A stretch of 64,000 nucleotides of DNA, taken from the NCBI RefSeq assembly GCF_009697385.1, contig NZ_VUNL01000008.1:1-64000 (forward strand), in the 5' to 3' direction. Below the pieces are notes generated by a model. It made no database searches. It was given only the letters and a program-made list of their open reading frames with translations, and was not told the DNA's origin. Shown here one piece after another: positions 1 through 9,477 of this stretch. A program made the translations under genes and the position numbers. Position 1 is the stretch's first letter; each line of letters begins with the position of its first letter. Source of the DNA: Wylensekiella montiformis. GTDB lineage: Bacteria; Bacillota; Negativicutes; Selenomonadales; Selenomonadaceae.

Positions 1-679
1 GCCCGTATCTACGAAGAAGAAGCGTATTCCTCAGCCTTACGATACGCCAACGTCCATCGGCACGAAGTGGCAGATGGATGTAAAGTACGTTCCGAAGGCC
101 TGCTATGCGGGTAGAGATGGAAAGTCAGTCTACCAGTACACAGTCATAGAAGAGGCCTCCAGAAAACGATTCCTCTATGCCTATGAAGAGCAAAGCAGCT
201 ACTCTACTTGCGATTTTATTCGCCGCGCCATCGCATTCTTCCGATATCTGCCGAAAATGATCCAGACAGATAACGGCGCGGAGTTCACCCACATCACTAA
301 GACGGAGCGTATCCATCCCATGGATGCCCTTTGCGGAAAGCTAGGCATCGAACATAAGTTGATTCGTCCGAGAACGCCACGTCACAATGGCAAGGTGGAG
401 CGCAGCCACAGGAATGATCAAGAGCGTTTCTACAATCATCTGCACTTCTACTCATTGGAGGATCTGAACCTGCAGATACGCCGTTATCTGACACGCTCGA
501 ACGACATTCCCTCAAAGGTCCTTGGGTGGGATTCCCCGAAAGAGCGGCAAAAAGCATTATCCCTTGTATTTCAACCGAGAAAAGCCCCCAAAAATCCAAG
601 GCGATATTATGGATTACATCTATGGAAACGCCTCATAATTGATAACGTTTATCGGCCTCACATCATTGACAAACCTACA
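1..679 (+). mobile_element. IS481-like insertion sequence, copy 1 (5' end outside window)
   Basis: The right end of an IS481-like element. It ends in an inverted repeat whose outermost bases, read inward, are TGTAGGTTTGTCAATGATG. This matches the left end of the second copy (TGTAGGTTTACAATATATG at 3649). The element is in the same orientation as copy 2 and nearly identical to it where they overlap. It ends at 679, inside the 3' end of the surE remnant. The left end lies before the window, so target duplications cannot be checked. Confidence 0.85.
2..638 (+). pseudogene. IS481-family transposase, C-terminal part, frameshifted
   Basis: DDE-type integrase-core transposase, entering the window in frame at base 2. 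The catalytic triad is visible: Asp in MDVKYV (about base 77), Asp in QTDNGAEF (about 268) and Glu in HNGKVERSHRND (about 396). Copy 2 reads CCCC at the point near 574-580 where this copy has CCCCC. The extra base shifts the last roughly 20 codons, so this copy runs past the normal stop (TAA at 636-638) to a stop near 748. The active site is intact, so the mutant C-terminus might be tolerated; whether it still transposes is unknown. Confidence 0.8.
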
Positions 680-1332
680 ATTTTTGCAAACGATCTTCTA
701 AAGCCACATAATCAGACATATCTATTATCAGCGGTGTTACCGAAATAAATCCTGCCTCAGTTGCATAAATATCAGTAGCACTTCCTTTATCGGAATCATA
801 TATTTCCCCAGCAATAGTATAATAGGTTTTTCCAGCTTTCATTTCTTTTTTGAACGCATTTATATAATCACGTTTTCCTTGCCGTCCAAAAACATACTGA
901 GCCTGACCATCTTTAAGTCGTTTAGGAAAGTTTATGTTATAAAAGCAAAGTTTCTTATTTTCATGATCCAAAAATTTTGGCAAATCATCAGCAAAAATAG
1001 CAGCTCCAACTGTCCCTGAATATAGTATATCAGTCGCTAAATTGGCACCATGATTTATACCAGATACGACTAAATCCGGCTTAGCATCTCCAGCTAAGGC
1101 TTCTAAATATATTTTTACCGCATCTGTCGGCGTTCCTGCAATGGCTAGTGCTTTTATACCATATTTCTTCTGCAACCTCTATTGGCGCTCCTACAGTTAA
1201 AGCATGGGCCATACCACTTTGCTGATGCATTGGCGCAGCCACTATCACTTCATGATCTTTATAAAGTGCTCTTACTAAAGCCTCAATGCCCTCAGCCTCA
1301 ATACCATCATCATTAGAAAGTAAAATCCGCAA
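675..1332 (-). pseudogene. surE: 5'/3'-nucleotidase SurE, frameshifted and cut by IS
   Basis: SurE is a metal-dependent nucleoside monophosphate phosphatase. The N-terminus carries the signature RILLSNDDG. The start is best placed at TTG (1332-1330), seven bases after GGGAGAG, because family members begin right at RILLSNDDG. The reading frame breaks near 1163-1168, after PIEVAEE. It resumes in another frame at KYGIKALAIAGTPTDAVK and continues through SGINHGANL and the SVTPL motif near the C-terminus. The stop codon (675-677) lies inside the terminal repeat of IS copy 1, so the native last residues were replaced. One base in or out would restore the frame, so sequencing error is possible. The DNA is AT-richer than the flanking chromosome. 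Confidence 0.85.
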
Positions 1333-1369
1333 ATATATCTCTCCCATTAAATTAAATTTTTAGATAATG

Positions 1370-1406
1370 AAAAAGCTGCCGGTCAAAAACCTGACAGCTT
1401 TTTCTA
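1370..1406 (-). terminator. intrinsic terminator between mcp and surE
   Basis: The inverted repeat AAAAGCTG / CAGCTTTT encloses a loop and has A/T runs on both sides. It lies between the surE start and the mcp stop on the minus strand, so it would end transcription of the chemoreceptor gene; the symmetric A/T runs allow either direction. Confidence 0.65.
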
Positions 1407-1462
1407 ACTTACGTGATTATATTATAACCAATTATTTATTCTTTGCCAATAGTCATGCTTAA

Positions 1463-3448
1463 TTACAATTTAAATTTATTGGTTGCATTCTGAAGCTCAG
1501 ACGCCATCTTAGCCAAAGAATCCGAAGACGATGCTATCTCCGCCGAAGAAGCTGATTGCTGTTCCGCTGCCGCCGAAATAGTTTCTGTATGCGAAGCTGT
1601 TTCACGGCTAACCTCATCAATCGAATCAACTGCACCAACTATTCGTTCTGCACCATTAGTAATTCGGCTCGAAGCTGCATGGAAGGCATCAATCTGCGTC
1701 TTAATATCCGATACCTTTTGCATAATATCTTTAAACTGTCTGCCAACTTCATTAATAGCCTCAGTTCCAGCCTGTACTTCAACAGTACCTTCTTGCATCG
1801 CAATAACCGCCTGATTTGTATCAACCTGAATAGAGGATATTTTCTCTTTAATCTTTTCAGCTGATGTCTGCGATTCAGCAGCCAATTTACGAACTTCTTC
1901 AGCAACTACGGCAAAACCTTTGCCGGCTTCGCCAGCTCTAGCAGCTTCAATAGCCGCATTAAGTGCTAGAAGATTTGTCTGGTCAGCGATAGCAACAATA
2001 GTTTCAACAATCGCGCCAATTTCTTTGGAATTTTCACCCAAAATACGAACCGTATCAGCTGATGACATAACGCTGCTTTCGATATGCTCCATCTTTTGCA
2101 TAGCATTATTCATTAGCTGTTCACCAGTTTTAGCTGCTATTGCCGTATCATTAGAGGTATCCGCCATTAATTTTGTATTGTCAGTCATAGCCTGCATTTC
2201 AGTAAATACCGCATCGACTTCCTTCTTAGCCTCATCGATACTGTTATTCTGATTTTGCATACCTTCAGCAATTTTAGTAATAGTCTCAGCAACATTAGTC
2301 GAAGCCTCCGCTGACTGATGTGCTCCTGCCGTCAGCTCCTCCGATGCCGCTGCTACCTGCTCTGAGACACTGCTCATCTGCTTGATAAGAGCGTGCAAAT
2401 GAGCTTTCATTGTATTAAAGGAATTTGTCAAATCGCCAAGCTCATCATTGCTGGTAACTTCCAAATCAGCTACGGCAAGATTTCCTTGCGAAAGCTCAAC
2501 TGCATGGTTTTTTAGACGAACCACTACTGAAGTTATCTGTTTGGTAAAAATCGCACCACCTATAGTAATTAAAATCAAGCCTAACAAACACAGAACAGTA
2601 TAAACTATTTTTAGCTTAGTAAGCGAAGCAAATACATAATCCTTGGGCACAAACAAACCAACAATCCAGCCAGGACGCTCCAAAGTAGTATAAGCAAACA
2701 TTTCTGTCTCGCCACCGCGGCTTATTTCAAAATAACCAGTTGGCTGCGCCAGCATGGCATCATAATGCGATGTCAGCTCCTTATCATCATGAATTAAACT
2801 CATGACCTTTTCCTCGCCAGAGCTAGCAATAATCTGACCCTTTTTGTCAATTATGATACCAGTACCTTGACCTTCGTAATTGACCTTTTTTACAACATTT
2901 TCAAGCACACTAAGGTCGATGTCTTCACAAAGCGCACCAATAGTTTTCCCCGAATCAGCCTTTAAAGGTACAGCGTAGGAAATAACTATCTTGCCATCAG
3001 ATGAGCCGCCTAACGATACGTATGCCTCAGTAAATAGTGCATTGCCCGTGTTTTTGGCATCTTTGTACCAGTCACGGGTACGCGCATCGAAATCATTGGT
3101 AATATCACCATCAACATAACTAAAGGAATTACCGCTATCGGAACCACTGGTCAAATCAAGAATTTCTTTATCCCCAGCAATCGCCCCTAAATACGGCAAA
3201 GTCTGCTTGGTAGTTGAAACCTCTGCTGACTGCTTAGACAGGGCATTGCCGACACCATCTAAAATTGCAGCCTTGCTTTCAATCCAGGTGTCAAGCTGGC
3301 TGCCTTGATCCTTAACTATTGCTGTCAGCTGGCTTTTTACACTGTCAGACAAAATCGACTGTGCCATGTAATAGCCTATACCGGACACTGCTGCCAGCAA
3401 TAGTACCACCAGACCAATCATCACCATAAAACGCTGTTTTATCCCCAT
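1463..3448 (-). CDS. methyl-accepting chemotaxis protein with Cache sensor
   Basis: Membrane chemoreceptor of about 661 residues. An N-terminal membrane segment (about residues 8-30) is followed by a periplasmic Cache-type sensor region of roughly 250 residues. A second membrane segment ([21 protein letters not shown], first 20 or so residues after 280) leads into a HAMP linker and a long coiled-coil signalling domain. Its hairpin tip has the conserved [16 protein letters not shown], which contacts CheA and CheW. I chose ATG 3448 because AAGGAG lies ten bases upstream; an in-frame TTG at 3493, behind AGGGGGAG, would add 15 residues. The gene stands alone between two IS copies and is AT-richer than the chromosome, suggesting acquisition. 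The ligand cannot be told. Confidence 0.9.
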   Translation of the reverse strand: MGIKQRFMVMIGLVVLLLAAVSGIGYYMAQSILSDSVKSQLTAIVKDQGSQLDTWIESKAAILDGVGNALSKQSAEVSTTKQTLPYLGAIAGDKEILDLTSGSDSGNSFSYVDGDITNDFDARTRDWYKDAKNTGNALFTEAYVSLGGSSDGKIVISYAVPLKADSGKTIGALCEDIDLSVLENVVKKVNYEGQGTGIIIDKKGQIIASSGEEKVMSLIHDDKELTSHYDAMLAQPTGYFEISRGGETEMFAYTTLERPGWIVGLFVPKDYVFASLTKLKIVYTVLCLLGLILITIGGAIFTKQITSVVVRLKNHAVELSQGNLAVADLEVTSNDELGDLTNSFNTMKAHLHALIKQMSSVSEQVAAASEELTAGAHQSAEASTNVAETITKIAEGMQNQNNSIDEAKKEVDAVFTEMQAMTDNTKLMADTSNDTAIAAKTGEQLMNNAMQKMEHIESSVMSSADTVRILGENSKEIGAIVETIVAIADQTNLLALNAAIEAARAGEAGKGFAVVAEEVRKLAAESQTSAEKIKEKISSIQVDTNQAVIAMQEGTVEVQAGTEAINEVGRQFKDIMQKVSDIKTQIDAFHAASSRITNGAERIVGAVDSIDEVSRETASHTETISAAAEQQSASSAEIASSSDSLAKMASELQNATNKFKL

Positions 3449-3648
3449 AAAACCACTTCTCCTTATTCCCATAATCTCCACATTGTCAGTCAAACCAGCA
3501 CACTCCCCCTTATTTTATGCACTAATTTGTATACTGACAACACTTCAGCAAGTTTACTGTATTTACAAAGTAACACATGCTTTATAATAAGCATATCATA
3601 TCAAGTTGGCTTATACAATACATTTTCCTAGGAAACAGCATATTATAT

Positions 3649-4539
3649 TGTAGGTTTACAATATATGTGAGACTGGAGGGATATACAAAAGCGACCGAAT
3701 CCCGTAGAATATTGGTTGCAACAAACTTCTACAAAAGGAGACCCGATCGCCATGTCTATCATACCACATCAGAAGCGTTATTTGCCACATGAAATTGGGA
3801 CGCGCATTCACGCCGTCACCCTCTATCGCTCAGCCAAGGATATCGAGTTCGTCTGTCGTCGCTATAAAATTTCAAAAGCATCCCTCATGCGCTGGAACAA
3901 GCGTTATGATGGTACGCCAGAATCTCTCGCTGACCGATCGCATCGCCCCCATACCGTACATCCCAGAGCACATACCAACGAAGAAATCATGTGGGTATTG
4001 AACCTTGTCCGTCGAAACCCTGACATAACCCCCTGCGAACTCTACGGAAAGCTCAGGCGTAAACACGGATATACGCGCCCCCCCTCTCTTTATACCGGCT
4101 CTTCGTGCGTCTTGGATTGCGCAAGAAGCCCGTATCTACGAAGAAGCGTATTCCTCAGCAAGACGGAGCGTATCCATCCCATGGATGCCCTTTGCGGAAA
4201 GCTAGGCATCGAACATAAGTTGATTCGTCCGAGAACGCCACGTCACAATGGCAAGGTGGAGCGCAGCCACAGGAATGATCAAGAGCGTTTCTACAATCAT
4301 CTGCACTTCTACTCATTGGAGGATCTGAACCTGCAGATGCACCGTTATCTGACACGCTCGAACGACATTCCCTCAAAGGTTCTTGGATGGGATTCCCCGA
4401 AAGAGAGGCAAAAAGCATTATCCCTTGTATTTCAACCGAAAAAAGCCCCAAAAATCCAAGGCGATATTATGGATTACATCTATGGGAATGCCTCATAATT
4501 GATAACTTTTATCGGTCTCACATCATTGACAAACCTACA
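3649..4539 (+). mobile_element. IS481-like insertion sequence, copy 2, internally deleted
   Basis: Both ends are present: left TGTAGGTTTACAATATATG from 3649, right complement ending at 4539. Compared with copy 1, about 263 bp (copy 1 bases 36-298) are missing at 4158/4159, removing the first two catalytic aspartates. The element ends 10 bp past the rpoD stop codon. No clear target duplication is visible. It could still be moved in trans if a full transposase exists elsewhere. Confidence 0.85.
3752..4498 (+). pseudogene. IS481-family transposase, deleted and frameshifted
   Basis: Starts at ATG 3752 behind AAAAGGAG. The N-terminal helix-turn-helix region (SAKDIEFVCRRYKISKASLM) is intact. Near 4080, in a run of seven C, the frame shifts: the expected SLYRLFVRLGLRKKPVS lies in another frame. 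At 4158/4159 an internal deletion joins the region before the catalytic core to KTERIHPMDALCGKLG. The two lesions compensate, so a 249-codon reading frame survives, but the protein lacks both catalytic aspartates and keeps only the HNGKVERSHRND glutamate. It should be inactive. It might bind IS ends as a repressor, which is speculation. Confidence 0.85.
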
Positions 4540-4549
4540 TTATCATCAT

Positions 4550-5674
4550 TTAATCCAAAAAATCCTTGAGCTTGCGGCTGCGGCTCGGATGGCGCAGCTT
4601 GCGCAGAGCCTTGGCTTCGATCTGGCGGATGCGCTCGCGTGTGACGCCGAAGTTCTGGCCAACTTCCTCGAGCGTACGCGCACGGCCGTCGTCGAGGCCA
4701 AAGCGCAGCCGCAGTACCTTCTCCTCCCGGGGAGTCAAGGTATCCAGAACTTCTTCCAGCTGCTCTTTCAGCAGCATAAACGAAGCAGCGTCAGCCGGAG
4801 CCGGCGCATCCTGATCCTCGATGAAATCGCCGAGATGGGAATCTTCCTCTTCACCGATCGGCGTCTCAAGAGAAACCGGCTCCTGAGCAATTTTCATAAT
4901 CTCGCGTACACGCTCCACGCTGATGTCCATCTCTTTGGCAATTTCTTCCGGCACCGGCTCGCGTCCCAGCTGCTGCAAAAGCTGACGGGATACGCGAATC
5001 AGCTTATTAATAGTCTCCACCATATGAACGGGGATGCGAATCGTGCGCGCCTGATCAGCGATAGCACGCGTAATCGCCTGACGGATCCACCATGTGGCAT
5101 AGGTGCTGAACTTATACCCCTTCGTATAATCGAACTTTTCCACAGCCTTGATCAGGCCAAGATTACCTTCCTGAATCAAATCCAGAAACAGCATGCCGCG
5201 GCCAACATAACGTTTGGCAATGCTGACCACCAGACGAAGATTCGCTTCTGCCAGCCGTTTTTGCGCTTCTTCATCGCCATCCTGCATGCGCTTTGCCAAT
5301 GCCACTTCCTCTTCGGCGGTCAGAAGAGGAACCCGGCCAATTTCCTTCAGATACATACGCACCGGATCATCGATGCTCACACCTTCAGGAACAGAAAGAT
5401 CGATCTCGACTTCCTCGTCCTTATCCTCTACCTCATCATCCTGCTGATCCTCACTATTGGAATCGTCGATGATCTCGATACCCTTTCTGCTGAACGTATC
5501 ATACATGCTGTCGATTTCATCAGGGGACAGATCCTGTGTCTGCAATGCCTCAACCAGTTCTCCATAAGTCAGAGTCCCGCCGTTCTTTTTCCCTTTGGAC
5601 AGCAGGCTCTCCACAATTTCCGAGCTGCGGTTTTTGCTGTCAGTTTCAACCTGTTTTTTCTTAGACTCAGGCAT
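4550..5674 (-). CDS. rpoD: primary sigma factor RpoD (SigA)
   Basis: Housekeeping sigma-70 factor, about 374 residues. Region 1.1 is followed by an acidic linker, then region 1.2 ([11 protein letters not shown], about residue 103), region 2 with [12 protein letters not shown] and the DNA-melting stretch [17 protein letters not shown], region 3, and region 4.2 with the helix-turn-helix [14 protein letters not shown] near the C-terminus. ATG 5674 is chosen because AAGGGGG lies eight bases upstream; an in-frame ATG six codons earlier has no such site. It follows dnaG by 47 bp on the same strand, the usual dnaG-rpoD pair. IS copy 2 sits 10 bp past its stop, so any native terminator has been displaced. 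Confidence 0.96.
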   Translation of the reverse strand: MPESKKKQVETDSKNRSSEIVESLLSKGKKNGGTLTYGELVEALQTQDLSPDEIDSMYDTFSRKGIEIIDDSNSEDQQDDEVEDKDEEVEIDLSVPEGVSIDDPVRMYLKEIGRVPLLTAEEEVALAKRMQDGDEEAQKRLAEANLRLVVSIAKRYVGRGMLFLDLIQEGNLGLIKAVEKFDYTKGYKFSTYATWWIRQAITRAIADQARTIRIPVHMVETINKLIRVSRQLLQQLGREPVPEEIAKEMDISVERVREIMKIAQEPVSLETPIGEEEDSHLGDFIEDQDAPAPADAASFMLLKEQLEEVLDTLTPREEKVLRLRFGLDDGRARTLEEVGQNFGVTRERIRQIEAKALRKLRHPSRSRKLKDFLD

Positions 5675-5721
5675 CCAGCATCCCCCTTTCACAAAAATCC
5701 ATTTCTGATATTCTATCCAAT

Positions 5722-7512
5722 TTACAAACCATCCATTTCATTCTTTATTTTCATTACCTCATGTAGTTCTTCAACATACGCATGATTCCCTGCCTGCATA
5801 TACTCATCAGCCCTTCGGGAATGTTCCAAAAACAATGCGTTGAGGTATGCTTTTCTGAGCACTTTCAGGGAGTCATTGTACGCCTCAGTGTCCACACGTC
5901 CGCCCAAATCTTCTATTAAAGCACGCGAGAGTTCTGCCGCCGCGTCCTCGCTGAGGTGTTCCGCGGCCGTTACGTCATCGGGAGCTTCTCCCCGGCTGCT
6001 CAGATCCTGCAGGAACAACAGGATCTCTCGCTGGACCGTGTCGTTTATGCCAGTAAGCGGCAGGACGGAAATCACATGCTGCAGCAGCGAAAGATCCTGC
6101 CAGACCATGTGAATGATAATGCGGCCGGCTCGTCGGACCGCTCCATCCTGCTGCTTCACTGCCTGACGAATCGGAGCATGCTCCAATACCGCCGGATCGC
6201 CCTCCGGTTTTCTGGCATAACGCTGAAGCTCATCGCGCACGACGCCCTCGTCCAGCAGCAGGGTCTGCGCCAGCTTCTTACTGTATTCACTTCGTATTGC
6301 CGGTTCACGAATGCTGCCGAGCACTGGCAGCATAGCATGAAGCGCTTTCACCTTTCCTTCCAAGGTACTGTAATCTACATGCTTCAGAACATACTGCAGA
6401 CGATATTCCACCAATGGCAGTGCCTGACGGACCAGCTGCCGGAACGCGTCCGCTCCATGACGGCGGATGTATTCATCCGGATCCTTTCCATCAGGAACTA
6501 CGATCACTCTGACCACAGCCCCTGTGTCCCGCAGGATGGATAAGGCCCGGATCGTGGCGTTCTGTCCAGCTTCATCGCTGTCGTAGCAGAAATAAATCTC
6601 CGACGCATACCGAAGAAGCAGCTTGCAATGATCGGTCGTAAAAGAAGTGCCAAGCGAGGCCACAACGTTGTGGATTCCAGCGCCGAATACGGAAATCGCA
6701 TCCATATACCCTTCCACAACAATGGCATATCCTTGTTCTTGAATAGCCCGATGCGAGCGATCCAGTCCGAAGAGAATCCTGCGCTTATTAAATAAGATGG
6801 TTTCCGGCGTATTGAGATATTTTGGCGTACTGGCATCAAGAACACGCCCGCCAAAACCGACTACCCGGCCGCGTTCATCCGCTATAGGAATGACAACGCG
6901 ATTGCGAAAACGGTCGTACAGACCGCTCCCATGACTGCGCTGCACCGTCAGACCGCTCGCCAACAAAAGCTCCTGTTTTACCCCTCGCTTTTGAAAAGCA
7001 ACCGACAGTTTATCCCATGCGTTCGGAGCATAACCCAGCCGAAATTCCTTGATGGTTTCTGGGGAAATACCGCGGCCGGCAAAATAAGCGCGGCCAGTCT
7101 CGCCCATCCGTGTCATTGTCAGACAGTTATGAAAAAAATCCCGCGCCATCTCATTCACCTTGCGCAGATCGGAAATCTCTCTCTGACGGGCGATCTCCTG
7201 CGGCGACTGCTGACGTTCCGGCAGGGGAATCCCCAGCTTCTCTGCCTGAAGCTTAATCGCTTCGAAATAGGAAACGTTCTCTATCAAAGAAAGAAATTTA
7301 AAGACATTTCCGCCGGCATGGCAGCCAAAGCAATAAAAGAATCCCTTATCCGGCACTACCGAAAAAGACGGTGTATTTTCATGATGAAACGGACAGCAGC
7401 CCCAATAGCGGTTGCCCTTGCGCTTGAGCGGCACATAGCTCTGCACCACACGCAGAATATCCGACTGGGAACGAACCTGTTCCACAAATTCATCCATTCT
7501 CGCGCTGCGCAT
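5722..7512 (-). CDS. dnaG: DNA primase DnaG
   Basis: Makes RNA primers for replication. About 596 residues. The CHC2 zinc finger is at about residues 40-65 ([11 protein letters not shown] ... [10 protein letters not shown]). The catalytic RNA-polymerase core has [12 protein letters not shown], and the Toprim fold (about 262-340) has VVEGYMDAI and CYDSDEAG as metal-binding acidic motifs. The C-terminal part would bind DnaB helicase. ATG 7512 (MRSARMDEF) is preceded by AAGGGG nine bases upstream. It lies immediately before rpoD on the same strand. Confidence 0.95.
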   Translation of the reverse strand: MRSARMDEFVEQVRSQSDILRVVQSYVPLKRKGNRYWGCCPFHHENTPSFSVVPDKGFFYCFGCHAGGNVFKFLSLIENVSYFEAIKLQAEKLGIPLPERQQSPQEIARQREISDLRKVNEMARDFFHNCLTMTRMGETGRAYFAGRGISPETIKEFRLGYAPNAWDKLSVAFQKRGVKQELLLASGLTVQRSHGSGLYDRFRNRVVIPIADERGRVVGFGGRVLDASTPKYLNTPETILFNKRRILFGLDRSHRAIQEQGYAIVVEGYMDAISVFGAGIHNVVASLGTSFTTDHCKLLLRYASEIYFCYDSDEAGQNATIRALSILRDTGAVVRVIVVPDGKDPDEYIRRHGADAFRQLVRQALPLVEYRLQYVLKHVDYSTLEGKVKALHAMLPVLGSIREPAIRSEYSKKLAQTLLLDEGVVRDELQRYARKPEGDPAVLEHAPIRQAVKQQDGAVRRAGRIIIHMVWQDLSLLQHVISVLPLTGINDTVQREILLFLQDLSSRGEAPDDVTAAEHLSEDAAAELSRALIEDLGGRVDTEAYNDSLKVLRKAYLNALFLEHSRRADEYMQAGNHAYVEELHEVMKIKNEMDGL

Positions 7513-7715
7513 ACACAAAAACCCCTTACAACACCGATCTGACAGATATCCTGCAACAAGACACCTGTATAACATTCGTCACAAAACGAATAGTTCCTGC
7601 CTTTCCCAAAAGTTTTTTCCAAAAAGGCAGCGGAACAAGTCGTTCCTGTTTATATATATTCCCCACAATTTGCTGATTCCCTTTTTTCCCTGACAAAATC
7701 TAAAAATTTTATCCA

Positions 7716-8717
7716 TCAATGAACCATCAGTCCAACCGGAGGCATAAAAATCTCATGAAACAGCTGGACTGCATAGCTGTCTGTCAGGCCGGCCACATAA
7801 TCGGTAACAATCTTTTGGCGGCCCCAGCGCTTCTCCCGGCGTACAAATTCTTCGGGCAGACGGTCAAAATGATTCATGAACCACTGATAAAGCTCCCGCA
7901 GAACAAATACAGCCTGCCGGCGCTCATGTGCCAGTGTTTCGGAATGATAAATATGTTCAAACATAAATTGACGGAACAGATCCATGACTTCCCGCACTTC
8001 TTCCGACAAAACCACATCCTCTTTTCCTTCTGAATTCAGAATCATATCTGACACCATACTGGTAATCATATGCGAGGTATCCTCTCCAAGGCGTTCGTAT
8101 ACCGCCGCTGGAAGATCTCCCGGCCGGAGCAAACCAGCTCTCAGACTGTCATCATAATCATGGCAGAGATACGCAATGCGGTCTGCCGTCCGCACGATAC
8201 GCCCCTCCAGCGTTTTCGGCAGCACATTTCCCGTATGGTTGACAATGCCGTCCTTTACTTCAAACGTCAGATTCAAGCCCTGTCCGCTGCGTTCCAGAAA
8301 CTCCACAACCCGCAGGCTCTGCTCATTATGGGTAAAATGACCGGTAAATTCGGCCATCGCCGCTTCTCCTGCATGGCCGAAAGGCGTATGCCCAACATCA
8401 TGCCCAAGTGCAATCGCTTCCGTCAGATCTTCATTCAGCCGCAGCCCTCTGGCAATCGTTCTCGATATCTGAGAAACTTCCAGACTGTGCGTCATCCTCG
8501 TGCGGTAATGATCCCCGGCAACGATATAGACCTGCGTCTTATGTTTTAAGCGGCGAAACGACTTGGAATGAAGAATCCTGTCCCGGTCACGCTGGAACTT
8601 CGTCCGAAACGGGCATTCCTCCATGGGCTGCTTGCGCCGGGCTTCCCGGCTTTTCGCCGCCCAGACCGAAAGGTTCTCATATTCCTGTTCTTCTATACGC
8701 TCCCTGACATTCATCAT
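7716..8717 (-). CDS. dgt: deoxyguanosinetriphosphate triphosphohydrolase-like protein
   Basis: HD-domain dNTPase that removes triphosphate from dGTP or related dNTPs. About 333 residues. The metal-binding residues are in RTRMTHSLEV and ALGHDVGHTPFGHAGE (about residues 75-130), with NEQSLRVVEFL following. The length fits the short dGTPase-like class common in Firmicutes. ATG 8717 is preceded by GGGGAGG. The gene is divergent from the OstA-like gene and upstream of dnaG on the same strand, with a 203-base gap in which I see no gene. Confidence 0.9.
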   Translation of the reverse strand: MMNVRERIEEQEYENLSVWAAKSREARRKQPMEECPFRTKFQRDRDRILHSKSFRRLKHKTQVYIVAGDHYRTRMTHSLEVSQISRTIARGLRLNEDLTEAIALGHDVGHTPFGHAGEAAMAEFTGHFTHNEQSLRVVEFLERSGQGLNLTFEVKDGIVNHTGNVLPKTLEGRIVRTADRIAYLCHDYDDSLRAGLLRPGDLPAAVYERLGEDTSHMITSMVSDMILNSEGKEDVVLSEEVREVMDLFRQFMFEHIYHSETLAHERRQAVFVLRELYQWFMNHFDRLPEEFVRREKRWGRQKIVTDYVAGLTDSYAVQLFHEIFMPPVGLMVH

Positions 8718-8791
8718 CCTCATCCTCCCCGATCCAAGTTTCCTTTTTATTCTACAGCATTTCCCTTTGAAAATCCTCCTTTTCCTGTTTT

Positions 8792-8820
8792 TTGCAAATC
8801 TTTTTTTATTGCGATAAAAT
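8792..8820 (+). promoter_or_regulatory. sigma-A-type promoter for the OstA-like gene
   Basis: TTGCAA (8792-8797), 17 bases, TAAAAT (8815-8820). It lies about 50 bp before the start codon of the OstA-like gene. Confidence 0.6.
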
Positions 8821-8871
8821 AAATAAGAGAAGTGCAACATGCGACAGCCAAAAATAAAAAGGAGGCACTCC

Positions 8872-9417
8872 ATGAACAAGCATTGTTTCATAAATTGTCT
8901 GATGCTGGCTTTATCGACCATCCCCTTTATCATGCCTCCCCCTGCCTCCGCCAGCGAATATCCCGTCACCCCTCTGAAATCCGCCAGTATCATCAAAGGA
9001 CAGGAACAGGTCATTGTCTCCGCCGACCAGTCCTCCTATAATGAAACCACCGGACGATACGATCTGCACGGACATGTGCGCATCCAGTCCGGTCCCCGCA
9101 TCTTTCTGTCCGACTCGGCAAAAATCAGCGCGCGCACCCTCCAGCTCTGGACGGAAAGTCCGACACATCTTCAAGAAGGAGAGCTCCGCTTTTCAGGCGG
9201 CGCCGTTTATGCCGAGCTGGCCGGCATCACTGTGCTTTTTTTCGGGCCAAGCTGCAAAATGGAACGCCCCGGCCTGGCCATCCAATCCGATAACATGTCC
9301 TACAATTGGGAAACACACATTGCGACGTTTGACGGGCATGTGCTTTGTATCCGGAAAGATGAACGACGGGCTGCCGGTCATCTGGAATTTGATTTGGAAA
9401 ACAACGAAATACGGTAA
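8872..9417 (+). CDS. exported OstA/LptA-like protein
   Basis: About 181 residues. A signal peptide (residues 1-27, hydrophobic LMLALSTIPFIM, cleavage near ASA) precedes a domain built of short beta-rich stretches: VIVSADQSSYNETTGRYDLHGHV, first half only quoted in part, then RIFLSDSAKISARTLQL and NMSYNWETHIATFDGHV. This pattern resembles the OstA/LptA beta-jellyroll that carries lipopolysaccharide across the periplasm. That fold makes sense only in a diderm cell, supporting a Negativicutes host. The start at 8872 follows AAGGAGG by seven bases. It is a single gene, not in an lpt operon, so it may be a paralogue rather than the main LptA. Confidence 0.7.
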   Translation: MNKHCFINCLMLALSTIPFIMPPPASASEYPVTPLKSASIIKGQEQVIVSADQSSYNETTGRYDLHGHVRIQSGPRIFLSDSAKISARTLQLWTESPTHLQEGELRFSGGAVYAELAGITVLFFGPSCKMERPGLAIQSDNMSYNWETHIATFDGHVLCIRKDERRAAGHLEFDLENNEIR

Positions 9418-9424
9418 AAAAAGG

Positions 9425-9462
9425 AAGCTGCAGCAAAATAAACAGACGTTTTGCTGCAGCTT
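9425..9462. terminator. bidirectional terminator between OstA-like gene and glyS
   Basis: A perfect 14-bp stem (AAGCTGCAGCAAAA / TTTTGCTGCAGCTT) with a 10-base loop, followed by T-rich sequence on both strands. It separates two convergent genes. Confidence 0.85.
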
Positions 9463-9477
9463 TCGTTTTTCAGCGCA

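Noticed and set aside
4499-5785. 428-codon plus-strand frame across rpoD
   Set aside because: Antisense to RpoD; no ribosome site and no recognisable domain.
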